This document shows, piece by piece, positions 24,801 through 37,893 of a DNA stretch of 64,000 bases; the first letter of the stretch is position 1; every line of letters begins with the position of its first letter. A model generated the notes under the pieces. That model saw only the letters and a list, made by a program, of their open reading frames with translations, was not told where the DNA came from and did no database searches. The stretch is from the NCBI GenBank assembly GCA_030248225.1, contig JASANE010025084.1:24049-88048 (forward strand), written 5' to 3'. This stretch comes from Trileptium ribeirensis (lineage: Eukaryota; Nematoda; Enoplea; Enoplida; Thoracostomopsidae). The translations under genes were made by a program, and so were the position numbers.

Positions 24801-27800
24801 ATGCCTAAACAAACGCCGTTGCTGAAGAAGAAATGGGAACATATCTTCTACAAATTCTTCGGTACGTTGTTAATTAAACTGCTGATACAATTAGCTCATA
24901 TATCTCTTCACAGTAATTTATAGTATTTTTCATGTAATTGTGCGGTTACCGCTAGTGAACTGTGAAGCAGTGAGTCCGCATTACTCCAGATTTTTGTTTC
25001 GCACTTATTTGATTCCTTTATCCAGCAATATCACTGCGCTTAATTCGTAGTATTTTTCATGTAATTGTGCGGGTACCACTAGTGAACTGTGAAGCAGTGA
25101 GTCCGCATTACTCCAGATTTTTGTTTCGCACTTATTTGATTCCTTTATCCAGCAATATAACTGCGCTTAATTTGTAGTATTTTTCATGTAATTGTGCGGT
25201 TACGACTAGTGAACTGTGAAGCAGTGAGTCCGCATTAATCCAAATTTTTGTTTCGCACTTATTTGATTCCGTTATCCAGCAATATCAGCGCGCTTAATTT
25301 GTAGTATTTTTCATGTAATTGTGCGGGTACCACTAGTGAACTGTGAAGCAGTGAGTCCGCATTACTCCAGATTTTTGTTTCGCACTTATTTGATTCCTTT
25401 ATCCAGCAATATAACTGCACTTAATTTGTAGTATTTTTCATGTAATTGTGCGGTTACCACTAGTGAACTGTGAAGCAGTGAGTCCGCATTAATCCAAATT
25501 TTTGTTTCGCACTTATTTGATTCCTTTATCCAGCAATATCAGTGCGCTTAATTTGTAGTATTTTTCATGTAATTGTGCGGTTACCACTAGTGAACTGTGA
25601 AGCAGTGAGTCCGCATTAATCCAAATTTTTGTTTCGCACTTATTTGATTCCTTTATCCAGCAATATCAGTGCGCTTAATTAAAGTGTACTTATTCTTACA
25701 CAATTATGCTGTATTAATGAAAGAAAAATTGAAAAGATTGTCATGTTTGTATGCTACGTAGGTTTTTAATTAAATAAATAAAGAACTTGCAGATTATGTT
25801 TAAAATATGTCAAGAAAACCCCATGATAAACCACTGAGTCAAAGTAACGTTTAGGGCGTAAGTGAAATGCATGCTAGGCCGTTATCATTATACTAAGGCC
25901 AAGCTTTAGTCTAAGTTTCACATCTATTATATGACCTAGAATAACACCTTGCAGCCGCCTATCAAACTTCGTCCACTAAGCTATTCTTTTTGTCTAACTA
26001 TCTGACGTATGATTATTCGAGCTGACTTGGGCCAGCCATAAGAGATTAATGTAAATTTGTACGCTAAAAGTTTTTTAGTTTGGAACAAATGTTGGCGGGC
26101 TCGATAGAAGTAGGTTTGGGGAAGGACAGAAGCTTTGAGACGGGACAAAAGTTGGGCTTTGCTCTACTCCTCAAAGTGAGACAAATGACTCTAAAATCGG
26201 CCGCGTCTTCTCACAAATTATATAATATAGTCTGACATTAGTGTTATACTCTTCGGCAAAAGTCCATTGATCGTTCTTAGTATTTCAGTATGAGATCTTG
26301 TTACAAATAATATGCTGCAATATATCTTAATACCGTATCAACAATAAGCTATCAATAGTGTGATGCAATTTTAAATTCTGGAACTTATACACTGGAATGT
26401 GTCTGATTATTAGTGACCTAACAGACACAGAAGTTACGTTGACTGTTTCTCTTTGTGCAGGTTCAATTGTTCCCAATTTTGATTCATTGATATTAAAGAG
26501 ATATGGGAAATCTTAAGTTTACTATATGAAATCAGGCGCGTAAATTACACCGAAAAGTAGGAGCCCGACGAGAACATTTTACACTTTGTGACCTTTATGT
26601 GAAAAAGTGTTGGAGTCGGGTAAACAGGTGATGGAAAGCGGAGCTTCCCAAGCGGTAGGGTGAAGGACCGGATCCCTGTTCCCACCCCTATTCCCTAAAG
26701 TTAATTATAACTAACCTTCTGAGCCATCAGTGAGATACAATAGTGTCTCGCTCAATACTATGATCCCGGATTTTATTCAGTGTTATGATGCATAAATAAC
26801 CGTAATGTTATCCGCAAGTCTTTGTCGTGGTTGTGTATGCAGATGAAAAAACCGCGCGTCCATTGTACTTTATAGGTAAACAATTTATGCCAATAGGGCT
26901 TAATTGTTGATTTTACACCAGATATATAAATTTTAATGTAGGAGAAATTATCATATTGTGATATCTTGCATTCATAATTTTTTTGCTTATTATAGAATTT
27001 GTAGTGTAGGACACCTTTGGACATGTTGCAATCACGATTTTTTATGTTTTCTAAAATTTTAGTGTAGGGGCGACTGTCGCCTTGGAATATCCTGCACTCT
27101 TGAGTGTTTAGCATCTCAACAGGGGTTTTGTTATGAAAATTGCAATTATTCATTTTTTATCTCAAAATCCTTTTGAGCTACATCGAACCTCCTCGTACAT
27201 ATCGTTCCAGCAGTGCTATTGCATGTTTTTCAACATTCAAGAGTTGGATCGTTGAGTTTCGTTATGGCCGGCTTAAGATTAGGCTTAATATCGATTATTG
27301 TCTAGCTGCCGCATCGTACCAATTGTGATAAAAATTCACATACAGTAGTAAATCCGCATGAATGCGGTTACTTCGCACGCGAACACCAATAAACTCACGA
27401 AAAAATAGCAACACAAAAACGACAACACAGCCGGTGGTGCCCCGAGTATATCAGTATGGTGCATTATTTTACGTATTACTATTTATTATTATTTATTGTT
27501 ATTATTATATATTAGTAGTTATTATTATTTTACTTATTATTCCGAGCTCGCATTCTTATAGTACGACAGTATAGTTCAGATGAAACTAGGCATCCGCTAT
27601 TGGATGATTCTGCACTGTCAAACCGTTTTCCTTGGCCACCATGGGAGTGTCAGCACTTATCACTGAAAGGTAGGCGTCTTGTCAAACAGCTATACGTGAT
27701 TTCTTTCCATCTTTACGACATGTTAGATGTGCACAGCGACGCCATATCCTGTTCACTTACGCATCTCCAAGCCGGATGTGTGCGTGAAAAGCTATATGAG

Positions 27801-30800
27801 CACCACGTAGGCTGAAGCTAAGCCCAGACCCAACTCCATTATATCATAGGAGTCAATAGGACTATAATAGCCATTCGTTGGAAATACACTTATAATTTTT
27901 GGAAGGCAACTCCCAGACTGTGTAGTTGGTTACATTTTTTAATATAGTCGGCCACGAAAACAAAAGAACCTTCGAGGAAATCTGTATTTCTAATGGCTGT
28001 TACACTATCCCCGATAAAATATTTACAACATTAAACAGAAAAGGCAACATTGCATAAAATACATATTGATATTTTTTTAATATTTTTAATCATATGCGAT
28101 AAACATTTTCAGATATGGGATAGTATTAGTATTTTCACACGAGTTGGGTTTTACGAATAATGATGACAAACTTTCTGAGGAATATTTCAAAAAGAAACTC
28201 TTGAGTTAACGAAAGTTAAACCCTGCCTCGAATTTTAACAAATTCTCTTTTGCACGTAAACCACGTGAGATGCAATATCTTATACATATTAACAATGTTG
28301 ATGATCTTCAATACGCGTTGAGAGCCATATTAGTTTCCGTAAGTTACATCATCTATCATTATATATTTAAGACACAAACATGAACAAAGTCATTGATTGG
28401 GGTGATTTTGAAATCCTCTTTGAGGTATGTTAATTGCCGTTCTTTAATTTTTTTTAATTTATAGCATTAAACTGTTTATAATATATATCTTAAATAGGTA
28501 AAGGCTCGAAATTTTGGATATCACTTTTTTAACAATTCTCTACTAGCAGTACACAGTTGCATCAAAAATATCAAAACAGATGTCTCACTAAGCAACACAA
28601 TTTATATAAGGTTAATTCTAAAATCCCAAAAAATTTTCAAACTTAAGCTTCAGTCTAAACTTAAGCTCAAACTTTTCCGGTCAAAACTAGGGTTATGTTT
28701 TTTAACTTTTGTAGCTATTTGTTACAAATTTATGCTAATTTAAATTGAACCTTTGGGAGCTTTTGTAGCTTTTTGTTCGCAAATTTGTGCTAATTTAAAT
28801 TGAACCTTTGGGAACTTTTGTAGCTTTTTGTTAGCAAATTTATCCTTATTTAAATTGAACCTTTGGGAGCTTTTGTAGCTTTTTGTTAGCAAATTTAAGA
28901 TAATTTAAATTGAACCCTTGAGAACTTTAGTAACTTTTTGTTAGCAAATTTATGCTAATTTTAATTGAAACCTTGGGAACTTTTGTAGCTTTTTGTTAGC
29001 AAATTTATGTTTATTTAAATTGAAGCTTTGGGAACTTTTGTAGCTTTTTGTTAGCAATTTTATGCTAATTTAAATTGAACCCTTGCGAACTTTTGTAGTT
29101 TTTGTTAGCAAATTTATGCTAATTTTAATTGAACCTTTGGGAACTTTTGTAGCTTTTTGTTAGCAAATTTATGCTAATTTTAATTGAATCCTTGGGAACT
29201 TTTGTAGCTTTTTGTTAGCAAATTTATGCTAATTTTAATTGAACCTTTGGGAACTTTTGTAGCTTTTTGTTAGCAAATTTATGCTAATTTTAATTGAATC
29301 CTTGGGAACTTTTGTAGCTTTTTCTTAGCAAATTTATGCTAATTTTAATTGAACCTTTGGGAACTTTTGTAGCTTTTTGTTAGCAAATTTATGCTATTTT
29401 TAATTGAACCTTTGGGAACTTTTGTAGCTTTTTGTTAGCAAATTTATGCTAATTTTAATTGAATCCTTGGGAACTTTTGCAGCTTTTTGTTAGCAATTTA
29501 TGATTATGATAATCATCAAATACAAATCTATAATGTCAAAGATTATAAACTTTGTTATTCTTAACGTTTTTCTTTGCAGGAAAGAGCTGATGGTTACCTG
29601 CATAGTTAGAGTTATATAGTTCCATTTAACACAACTCTAGGATTAATGTTATCAGATGTGTGATAGTTCCACATTTCAGTAGAATGGAATTAGTTATATG
29701 GGCATTAGTTTTGAAATGATACAGTGTTCACTATATAGCAACAGCCTTATTGTAAATATATAATTAAAGCCATAATTGGCAAATCGAAGACAAATATGCC
29801 TGATTAATAATGTAAGGTAACGACATAGACCTATAAATAAGAAGCTGCCACGGGGGCGCTGGGAGGCCACGTCCACTATTTTTAGACGATGTTAACACGT
29901 ATTTAATGTTAATTAATGTTAATTAAGTTTAAATTAAATTAAACTTAATTAAAAATTAAATTAAGTTAATTAAGTTTAAATTAATGTTTTACGAATTTAA
30001 AATTTTTTCCAACTTTCAACCGTAATTATGTTGAGTTGACTCCCACAATGCGTGAATGACAATAAGCTGAAATTCTGTTGACTCTTCTCTTCTTCAAGTA
30101 TTACTAAACAAAATTCGATTTGACAATCATCGCTATGCAAATCTGTACTAAGGACGGAGTTATATTAAATTTACTAGTTCGACCCTTAAACTTTTTTTGC
30201 ATTTTTATCTGTTACCATAATACTATTAAACGTTGACGAAGGTGTAAATAACTGCGGTATAGCGTCAAAACTGCGCTCAGGATAAAAATAATAAGCATAA
30301 AAATATATTCTGAGATCATACGTACATCTTATCTTGTTTGCTCCAATAAAGCGCAGCCGGGCATTGACTTTCTCGAATAAACCAGTTGGGTGTCTGTGAT
30401 ACGACGTCATTCAGTACCAAAACAATCAATAGAGTTTTTTGCTCAAACTATCGCTTTTCGTTTTCAGAGCTTATATATATGGCCAATCAAAGATCACACT
30501 TTGGCCATCGATCCCAACATAAGCCAATGTTAATGCAATGAGCCGAAATCACTTCTCAGAATTCCGATTATCTAAGTAACGTGGTTATTCCAACCAAATC
30601 TGGCAACGCTTCGTTGGAACCAAAGGAATATAATAAATATGATCAAATTTGTACTTGAATAATCTTATAACAACAATACCATATATATTGACTTCTAAAT
30701 TATGGTTAATTATATTTTGCCCAGCAATTTTCACCACTTGCTTAATAATATTTATATACGTTTTCACTTGATAAATACTAAACTATGTTATGTTAAAGTT

Positions 30801-33800
30801 ACATCAAAGAAATTTACAGCGTAACAACAAGTTTATTGTTTGTCGAATATCTACCATCATCGGCCATTATGTTAACCCTTTCCTGCATAAATTAATGTGC
30901 ATTTCGTACAGATTTGAACAAACTTTGGCCCCAACGGCGTACTTAACCTGTATCGTTTGACTACGAGCCTTGCGCGTTAGCCACTACGGTATCTAGCAGC
31001 TATAGCTAGGTCTCTCTCAAGGAACCTCCCAAAACGCGCAAACACCAACGGACGTGCAAACGCAAACTCTACCAGTGTATTGCATCACAAGGCACGTTGT
31101 CACAAATGTGTGATTGTATGCGGAAAAGAATTAAGCTGAGGCGTGTATAGTTGTCTGACACGTTTTGCATGTTAATATTTTATAAAATTAATACAAGATT
31201 TTTGAACGATCAATCAAACAAACCCAACGTTCTATTGCTATTACAGTATATATTTAGAAAGTAAAAGAGCTTCGCGGTGAAGAATCGAGCGAATACAAAA
31301 TCATCAGCGATGCCATGCGAATGGTATGGAAGGGTCTGCTCCACGAAATCAAAGGCATTGACATCACCTCAGTATGAGCTATATTTTTATTGTTTTATGT
31401 AATCAAGAAATGTTTATTTAAGCACTCGTGGATAACGTATATACTAATATATATAACTACTGTTTTACTTTTTACAAAAATAAAAAATTATTTAGATAAT
31501 TTACATGGAGAAATGAAAATTTGTATCGATTGCTGTACTCTAACGTAGAATTGCGACGGATGATTCGAGAGCGATGATATTTGTTGTAGTTCTAAACATA
31601 ACTGAAACTGAAACAGTATTTGCAGAATAAATATCTTTTTTAATTTCCGAAAATATACAAATTAATTGCTTTTGAAACCACTATTTACGCAATATGCTAT
31701 AATACTGAAATATGCGAAACAATATTCTTCTTCAGCGAATTTAAGGCTTTTTTAATTAATAACCATTCAGCGTTCGGGTAGATATTTACTACATGGAGTT
31801 AAAAGAATAAATTATTACCGTAGTCTTATTCGTCTTCTTCAAGTAATTATATTACCAGATAGCAGAAGTTTAGCGAAATATTGTGTGTTATATAATATTG
31901 ATGAATACGGTGATCCAAACATTTTGTTTTGTGAAACCAGATAATTTCGTTACGTGATCACTAAAGACTAAAGACGTGGCAAAGTTATACTAAAAACGAA
32001 AATCCCACTGCGGCATATACAATTCATCAACGATTTATTGTCTTTAAATGTTATAAACAGTTGTGTTTGGAAATCTGTTGATCCATACGTGTGTGTTGCG
32101 TGCCCCTGGTGCCAGAACTTATTGTTTGAACAAATTTGGTAGCATTGCCAGCACAATAATCTGTAGCATAACGGAACAAGTAATATTTAGCTCTATTTTG
32201 TCAGTCCTTGAATTCTTAGGCACTGTGCATATAGGTCAACGTATATTTAGTAATGGTACTAATCACTGCAATATTTAGCAATACCGAAGAAATATATAAA
32301 ATATTTTAGCAAGTTTATTAATGTAACTGGCAGAAACATTTCTGAAGCATTTGCCAATGTTATTGTTTCACTGTTGTAGAATTCGGACCGCTTATGAATT
32401 ATCACAAAAACTATGTATTATATGACTATCGTAAAGCTCGCTTATGTCTATAAAAGGAATTACAAAGCATTCTGTTACTCAACAACCAATTTTATTCCTA
32501 ATGCATAATAATGTAAACTTGTATTTAAGACCGAAGACACCGAAACCGAAATTACCATCGATGAATGGCTGAAAATGTGGGAAAAATACAATCCCAAACA
32601 TTTGCAAATTTGGCAGTGGGAATATTTGAAATACATGTTTTTCCTTCTCGACAGCAACGGTAAGTACTACAATTCTAGCTGTTTCACAGATCATTTTATA
32701 AATGAGTACCTATCAACTTTTGCTTAGATTAGAACAGTAATTCATTCGATTGCACAATTTAAGTACTACAATTCTAGCTGTTTCACAGATCATTTTATAA
32801 ATGAGTAGCTATCAACTTTTGCTTAGATTAGAACAGTAATTTATTCGATTGCACAATTTAAGTACTACAATTCTAGCTGTTTCACAGATCATTTTATAAA
32901 TGAGTAGCTATCAACTTTTGCTTAGATTAGAACAGTAATTCATTCGATTGCACAATTTAAGTACTACAATTCTAGCTGTTTCACAGATCATTTTATAAAT
33001 GAGTATCTATCAACTTTTGCTTAGATTAGAACAGTAATTCATTCGATTGCACAATTTAAGTACTACAATTCTAGCTGTTTCACAGATCATTTTATAAATG
33101 AGTAGCTATCAACTTTTGCTTAGATTAGAACAGTAATTCATTCGATTGCACAATTTAAGTACTACAATTCTAGCTGTTTCACAGATCATTTTATAAATGA
33201 GTAGCTATCAACTTTTGCTTAGATTAGAACAGTAATTCATTCGATTGCACAATTTAAGAACTACAATTCTAGCTGTTTCACAGATCATTTTATAAATGAG
33301 TAGCTATCAAATTATGCTTAGATTAGAACAGTAATTCATTCGATTGCACAATTTAAGTACTACAATTCTAGCTGTTTCACAGATCATTTTATAAATGAGT
33401 AGCTATCAAATTATGCTTAGATTAGAACAGTAATTCATTCGATTGCACAATTTTTAGACATAATTTGCATATATCAAAATTTTATATATTAGTGTACAAT
33501 AAACCTGGACGTGATTTTGCAAATTTGGCAGTGGGAATATTTTAAATATATGTTTTTCCTTCTCGACAGCAACGGTAAGTACTACAATTCTAGCTGTTTC
33601 ACAGATCATTTTATAAATGAGTAGCTATCAACTTTTGCTTAGATTAGAACAGTAATTCATTCGATTGCACAATTTTTAGACATAATTTGCATATATTAAA
33701 ATTTTATATATTAGTGTACAATAAACCTGGACGTGATGTGAAAACAAGCTCGGTGTAGAAAGTGAACTGTGGGTAAGATATGGAAATTGGTTAGGTTTTG

Positions 33801-36420
33801 TTTTTCTTACTTGAACTGCGTCACAGCACTTTTCATCGTTACCATCGACCTGAAGATTCCAGTTTTCCCGATTTCTTTTGATTGAATTTAGGAGAAAATA
33901 CTTCCTCCGAAACGTTGCATTCACGAAGTTGCTAATCAGTTATATTGTTTGTCATAAACCTCTGCGAAAGGAGAAGACGAAAATATTACACTAAGAACAG
34001 AACCAAGCAGAATTTCTCTCTAATGAAAGAAATTAAGCAGTCGAAAATTAAGGCAGTAGTTAACCTTCGTTTTAACTGCTATGAGCATCACGAATAGAGA
34101 CGAGAATGTGCCGAGGTTTTTCGGGCCGGCACGTTGAAAATCGAGATCGGATCGGACCGGAGCTACAGCATATCGGCGCGACCCGGTCCGTTTGTAATCC
34201 GGTGTAGGTCTGCTTGATATAAAAGATACAGGTGATATGCAGATAAAAACGTATACATGGAATGAGCCCTACAAAAAATTCTTAGAACAATCCCAAATTA
34301 TCGAACTACGTGTAAATCTATCAGTCTTTCACTGAGATGGTAACGAACTGAAATTTTTTGGCCTGCCGGCCCGTAGAACTCGGGAACGGCCCGTACCAGT
34401 CGGTTCGCTTGTAATCCGGTCTCGGCTCGCCACGCTCGGCCCTGGGCCGAAATTCTCGCATCTAACTCCGAAGCATAATATAATAATCTACTGCAACCTT
34501 ACGTTCACATATTATATTGATTTTACTTACGTGTCGTACGCAATCGAGCTAAAAACAGAACATAATGCTGCTATACGTATAATAACTGCAGCTGTATTGT
34601 GTTTACAGGCCTCAATAACAATTTACGTGCTTAGCACGCATTAGCATTACTTTGTAGATCTTTAGAAGTGTCCCGTAGCTAGTAATTTCACTCGACGAAT
34701 GGCGTAGTTGTATTTCCCGCGGTCTCGTAATCACAGGTCGGGCGCCTTTTTTGAAGAGCGCTTTGACGACAAAACCCGAGACGAAAAATTGGACCCATCA
34801 TATTTACATAATTATATATTATTATATCGAATCTATGTACTAGAACACACTTAATTACTTTGAATTCAACATATCTTGTAATTAACATTATATAAAATTT
34901 GCGAAAAGTCAAAAACAAAGTCACAGCCTGACTATTATGTCAAAAAATGTGTTGCCTTGTATATATATTTAGTTATATAAAATTATTATTTTTATTGTAT
35001 TCTTTTAATAGAAAAATCTGTATGAAACGGAATGCTCACTCAAATGCACTCAAAAATATTTTGATTGGTTTTTTAGATTAGACGGTAGTTAGAGATTCAT
35101 TTCATATTCCATATAAATTTGGGACTCATTTTTCGTTTTATATAAATTCACCCAACAATGTTTTGCCTGGTTTTTTACATTTTTAGGCGATAATTTTAGT
35201 CATTCAATTTTCACTAGACAAATATACACAATTTTCTTACGTTTTTATAACTGTACTATGTTGAGCTGACGCCATTTATATAATTCTGTCGATATTTTTC
35301 ATAATTGCAAAAGTATACGAATAGGGACTTTTCCAACACTACGTAAAGGATTTTATCCAGGATAGTGGTTTTCGCAATGCTCGTGCAATAGATATATTAA
35401 TTTTTTTTATTATACATATTGGCTCCATATAAATTTTGTTTGCAATTCTCAACGAATTTTGTAAGGTTTGTTCAAAATTTGATTGGTACATTTGACTTAA
35501 TTATACTTTTTAGGACTGCCATAAAACATGTAGCTAAAATAACTTTAGGTGACAAAGAAATTGACAAAGCAGAATATGCTGTTGTGTTGGGCATGTTTGG
35601 TATCCCAAAAGATGAATGCGATCGATGCTACGAGAAACTTCTTCCAGTAAGATATTTAAAATATAATTCAATTTGTGTTGTTTTTAAAAAGTATTTCGCA
35701 TTGTTGGATTTATTTTATGTTCGCAACATTTCTTTGCCGCTTACAGTTGATCGACCGCGTTATTCGCTCGCGTTGCTGAAATTGCTAAAGAACCGATCAA
35801 CCGCTCCGCGATAGCTCAGTGGTTTACGTACACTGCCGGCAACTATACTATAGTGGCTCAATTCCTGGCGCCGGTTCGAGTTTATCCTACATCGCACAAT
35901 ACGCAAATTAACTCAAGCAATATTTTAATAATGATTTTTAAGGGAATAAGGATTTTTAATATTCTCTCTATTTCTTTAAAACAAAAATTTTTATAGAAAC
36001 GTGCTTTGCAAATTTTATCGTCTTTATAAAATATCATCCAACTTTGATTTATTACGAATTCATCTAGCATATTGTGCACCAGTGTTTGATGACACGAGCA
36101 TTTTCGGCCATTCCACTCTGCCCTTCCCTTTCCCCGCCTTTTATTTCTGGAAGAGTCAGCATGCACAAACCGCAGTTTTGTGAGATAGTAGCTCGGACGA
36201 CCGTTTTGAGGAGGATATGTCTTTTGAGGATCTTTGTAATCACTTCTGATCTAAAGTTGCCTATCATTTCCAATCGTTCAATTTTTGTTAACGTAGTCAT
36301 CAATTTCAGGGCACACCCCACAAGAAGTTAGACTACGGCGGCTTCTTCAAACTGTGGAATGAATATTTCACACTGGACAAAGCTGATGCGGCCGGAAACT
36401 TTTTGTTCGGAAGCATCTAA
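24801..36420 (+). CDS. Calexcitin-like EF-hand calcium-binding protein, complete
   Basis: Six exons join with consistent phases: 24801-24861, 28372-28424, 31258-31371, 32530-32659, 35549-35646 and 36310-36420 (188 residues). Every intron is GT-AG. The C-terminus AGNFLFGSI matches the calexcitin hallmark (GNxxFG), and ITIDEWLKMWEKY and FFKLWNEYF sit where calexcitins have them. EF-hand loop 1 (residues 21-32, DTNMNKVIDWGD) is split by intron 1; loop 3 (117-128, DSNGDKEIDKAE) is canonical and split by intron 4. Loop 2 has Thr at position 1 and loop 4 lacks the position-12 acid, so two sites probably bind calcium. Calexcitins are cytosolic neuronal calcium sensors known from molluscs, insects and nematodes. 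ATTAAA at 36483 is a possible polyadenylation signal. Introns carry minisatellites and small mobile elements. Confidence 0.92.
24921..25682 (+). repeat. Tandem array in calexcitin intron 1, 127 bp x 6
   Basis: TAGTATTTTTCATGTAATTG starts at 24921, 25048, 25175, 25302, 25429 and 25556, exactly 127 bp apart. Copies differ at a few sites only (for example GGTTACC against GGGTACC, and ACTCCAG against AATCCAA). This indicates recent amplification. Confidence 0.97.
28694..29501 (+). repeat. Tandem array in calexcitin intron 2, 55 bp x ~14-15
   Basis: The unit TTTTGTAGCTTTTTGTTAGC followed by AAATTTATGCTAATTTTAAT and TGAACCTTTGGGAAC repeats with a 55-bp period. The 5' copies are most diverged; in the central part AACCTTT and AATCCTT variants alternate. 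Confidence 0.95.
30940..31070 (-). repeat. Degenerate tRNA-like/SINE segment in calexcitin intron 2
   Basis: On the minus strand CCGTAGTGGCTAACGCGC resembles a tRNA A box, with a degraded B box about 40 bases on. The adjoining AAGGAACCTCCCAAAACGCG and CGGACGTGCAAACG words resemble those at 42190-42240 and 2235-2275. A SINE family is likely but unproven. Confidence 0.4.
32662..33453 (+). repeat. Tandem array in calexcitin intron 4, 99 bp x 8
   Basis: AAGTACTACAATTCTAGCTG starts at 32662, 32761, 32860, 32959, 33058, 33157, 33256 and 33355 (the 33256 copy reads AAGAAC). Copies are nearly identical. The array begins two bases into the intron, so the donor GTAAGT of exon 4 merges with the repeat unit. 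A ninth copy follows the duplicated exon piece at 33577-33675. Confidence 0.97.
33516..33738 (+). repeat. Tandem duplicate of exon 4 3' end plus intron sequence
   Basis: 33516-33574 repeats the last 59 bases of calexcitin exon 4 (32601-32659). Its donor GTAAGT, one 99-bp repeat unit and a ~62-bp linker ending CCTGGACGTGAT follow; the same linker precedes the copy. The copied coding piece stays open, with one conservative Leu-to-Phe change. It has no proper acceptor; the nearest CAG would give a stop after four codons. It is probably not spliced in. Confidence 0.85.
34095..34464. mobile_element. GC-rich MITE-like element in calexcitin intron 4
   Basis: The ends TAGAGACGAGAATGTGCCGAG and the inverse of CGAAATTCTCGCATCTA are imperfect inverted repeats around a GC-rich interior (GGACCGG, CGGCCCGTA). 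The flanking 8-mers ATCACGAA and ACTCCGAA match at five of eight places, which would be weak support for a hAT-type insertion. No ORF is present. Confidence 0.45.
35803..35890 (+). repeat. tRNA-derived sequence in calexcitin intron 5
   Basis: ATAGCTCAGTGGTTTACG (A box) and GGTTCGAG (B box) lie at tRNA-like spacing. The stems are not fully paired and the 3' end is not tRNA-like. A SINE head in intron 5 is the best reading. Confidence 0.5.
36061..36305. repeat. MITE-like copy next to calexcitin exon 6
   Basis: CACCAGTGTTTGATGACACG and the following CATTTTCGG match the terminal repeat of the element at 49895-50064. A short inverse (GTAGTCATCAA) lies near 36294-36304, directly before the exon 6 acceptor TTTCAG. 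If the element ends there, it abuts the pyrimidine tract of the acceptor. Confidence 0.4.
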
Positions 36421-37330
36421 ATTATAGCCAAACGAAAAAAATCATAACGCCCGTTATGGTGGTCTCAGAAAAGACTATCATTATTAAATATTGTTTGTTA
36501 CAATTTATACACTCATTTTTACGTATCTTTATGTCGTTTCTAACATAAAATTTTTTCCAGGTTTTCCGATTAAAATTCGATTATATATATTTATTAGTTA
36601 TTCGTTTAGCGTTTTCTATAAACATAACTTATATATAATAGTAAAGCAATAATTTTGCAACAAATAATACTAAACAAAATCTACATTGTTCCAAAGGTCC
36701 AAGCAGTGTTATAAGTTCAAAAACATTTTAATTATTACAAAACGACTCATATCGTATAAAAGTGAAATTTTTAATCAGAATTAGCCTCATGCAAGTATTA
36801 AAGGCAAGAAACTATTAGTTATGAGTAACTTAGTATATATAATAGTTCAATTTTGTTTTACTGTCATATCACGGCTAAAAATTATTTTAAGCAAGATGAA
36901 ATGTAACTTACTGCTAGCACTAATAAATTGTTTACTGCTGGTAATTGTATTATTACAGTCAGTCATTACATCGGCCAAAACAGCTATCTGGATAGTTACC
37001 AAATTAAGGAGCAAAATATTAATACAATGCAATATATTTTGCGTTATGGGCATATTTATAGTAATTCGTAGGATATAGCACTCGTCTAGTTTTGATATTT
37101 ATTATTAACATATGTAAGAAAAAATACCTAGATATCTTACTATTAATTCATAGCGAATTTTACGTGCATTCTCAAAGTGTCATTAACCTGTAAGCAGCAA
37201 TAAATAAACGAACGTAATCATCTTTTTACATAAGGTTTGTATACCATATTAAGCGCCTCGCTCTGTGGATTCCCAACTACGAAAAAACTGGAGTTTAATA
37301 TCTGAAAAAATACACAGAAAGAGTAAACAA
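36421..37330. other. 3' flank of calexcitin, no gene seen
   Basis: AT-rich sequence follows the calexcitin stop. An ORF at 36821-37078 is hydrophobic and AT-driven; I do not support it. Confidence 0.4.
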
Positions 37331-37893
37331 AAAAGTGGGGTCTTTTCCATTATCCGCCCCCCTGCCCGCGTCTCCCTAAAAATGGTCACAATCTGGAAAT
37401 TTTGGTATTTTTGTGATCCTCGAGACGTCCCCTGATTATTTCAACCAAAAATTCGAATTTTTTAAAATTTTAGATTTTTTCGGAACCCAAAAATTTTTTT
37501 CTTAAAAATTGAATTTTTATCCACCATTCGACGGGCTGAGTCTAACGGTGTTATTTTTAACAGTATCCTAAGTTATGGCCAAAAACTGTCCAAATGCTGA
37601 GCCTCTCAGCATCTGATAGTTTTTGGTCATAACCTAGGATCCGTATACCGGATCCCGCCAAAAATAACATCATACGATTCAGTTCGTCAAGCCTTGTAAA
37701 TCCAAATTTTAAGAAATTTTTTTTGCGTTCCCAAGGGTTCGAAAAAATCGAAAAAATCTAAAATATTAAAAATTTAATTTTTGGTTGAAATGATCAGGAG
37801 AGGTCTCAAGGATCACAAAAATACCAAAATTAACAGAATCTGACCATTTGTGGGCAAACACGGGCTGGGAGAGATAATGGAAAAAAACCAAAA
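37331..37893. mobile_element. Foldback element, ~0.56 kb near-palindrome
   Basis: Two arms of about 270 bp read inward to a tight centre, ATGCTGAG / CTCAGCAT, near 37595-37612. Matching arm words are TTCCATTATC, AATGGTCA, TTTTGGTATTTTTGTGATCC, TTTCAACCAAAAATT and TTTAGATTTTTTCG against their inverses. The arms have diverged with small indels. There is no ORF. Transcribed, it would give a long hairpin RNA. Confidence 0.85.
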
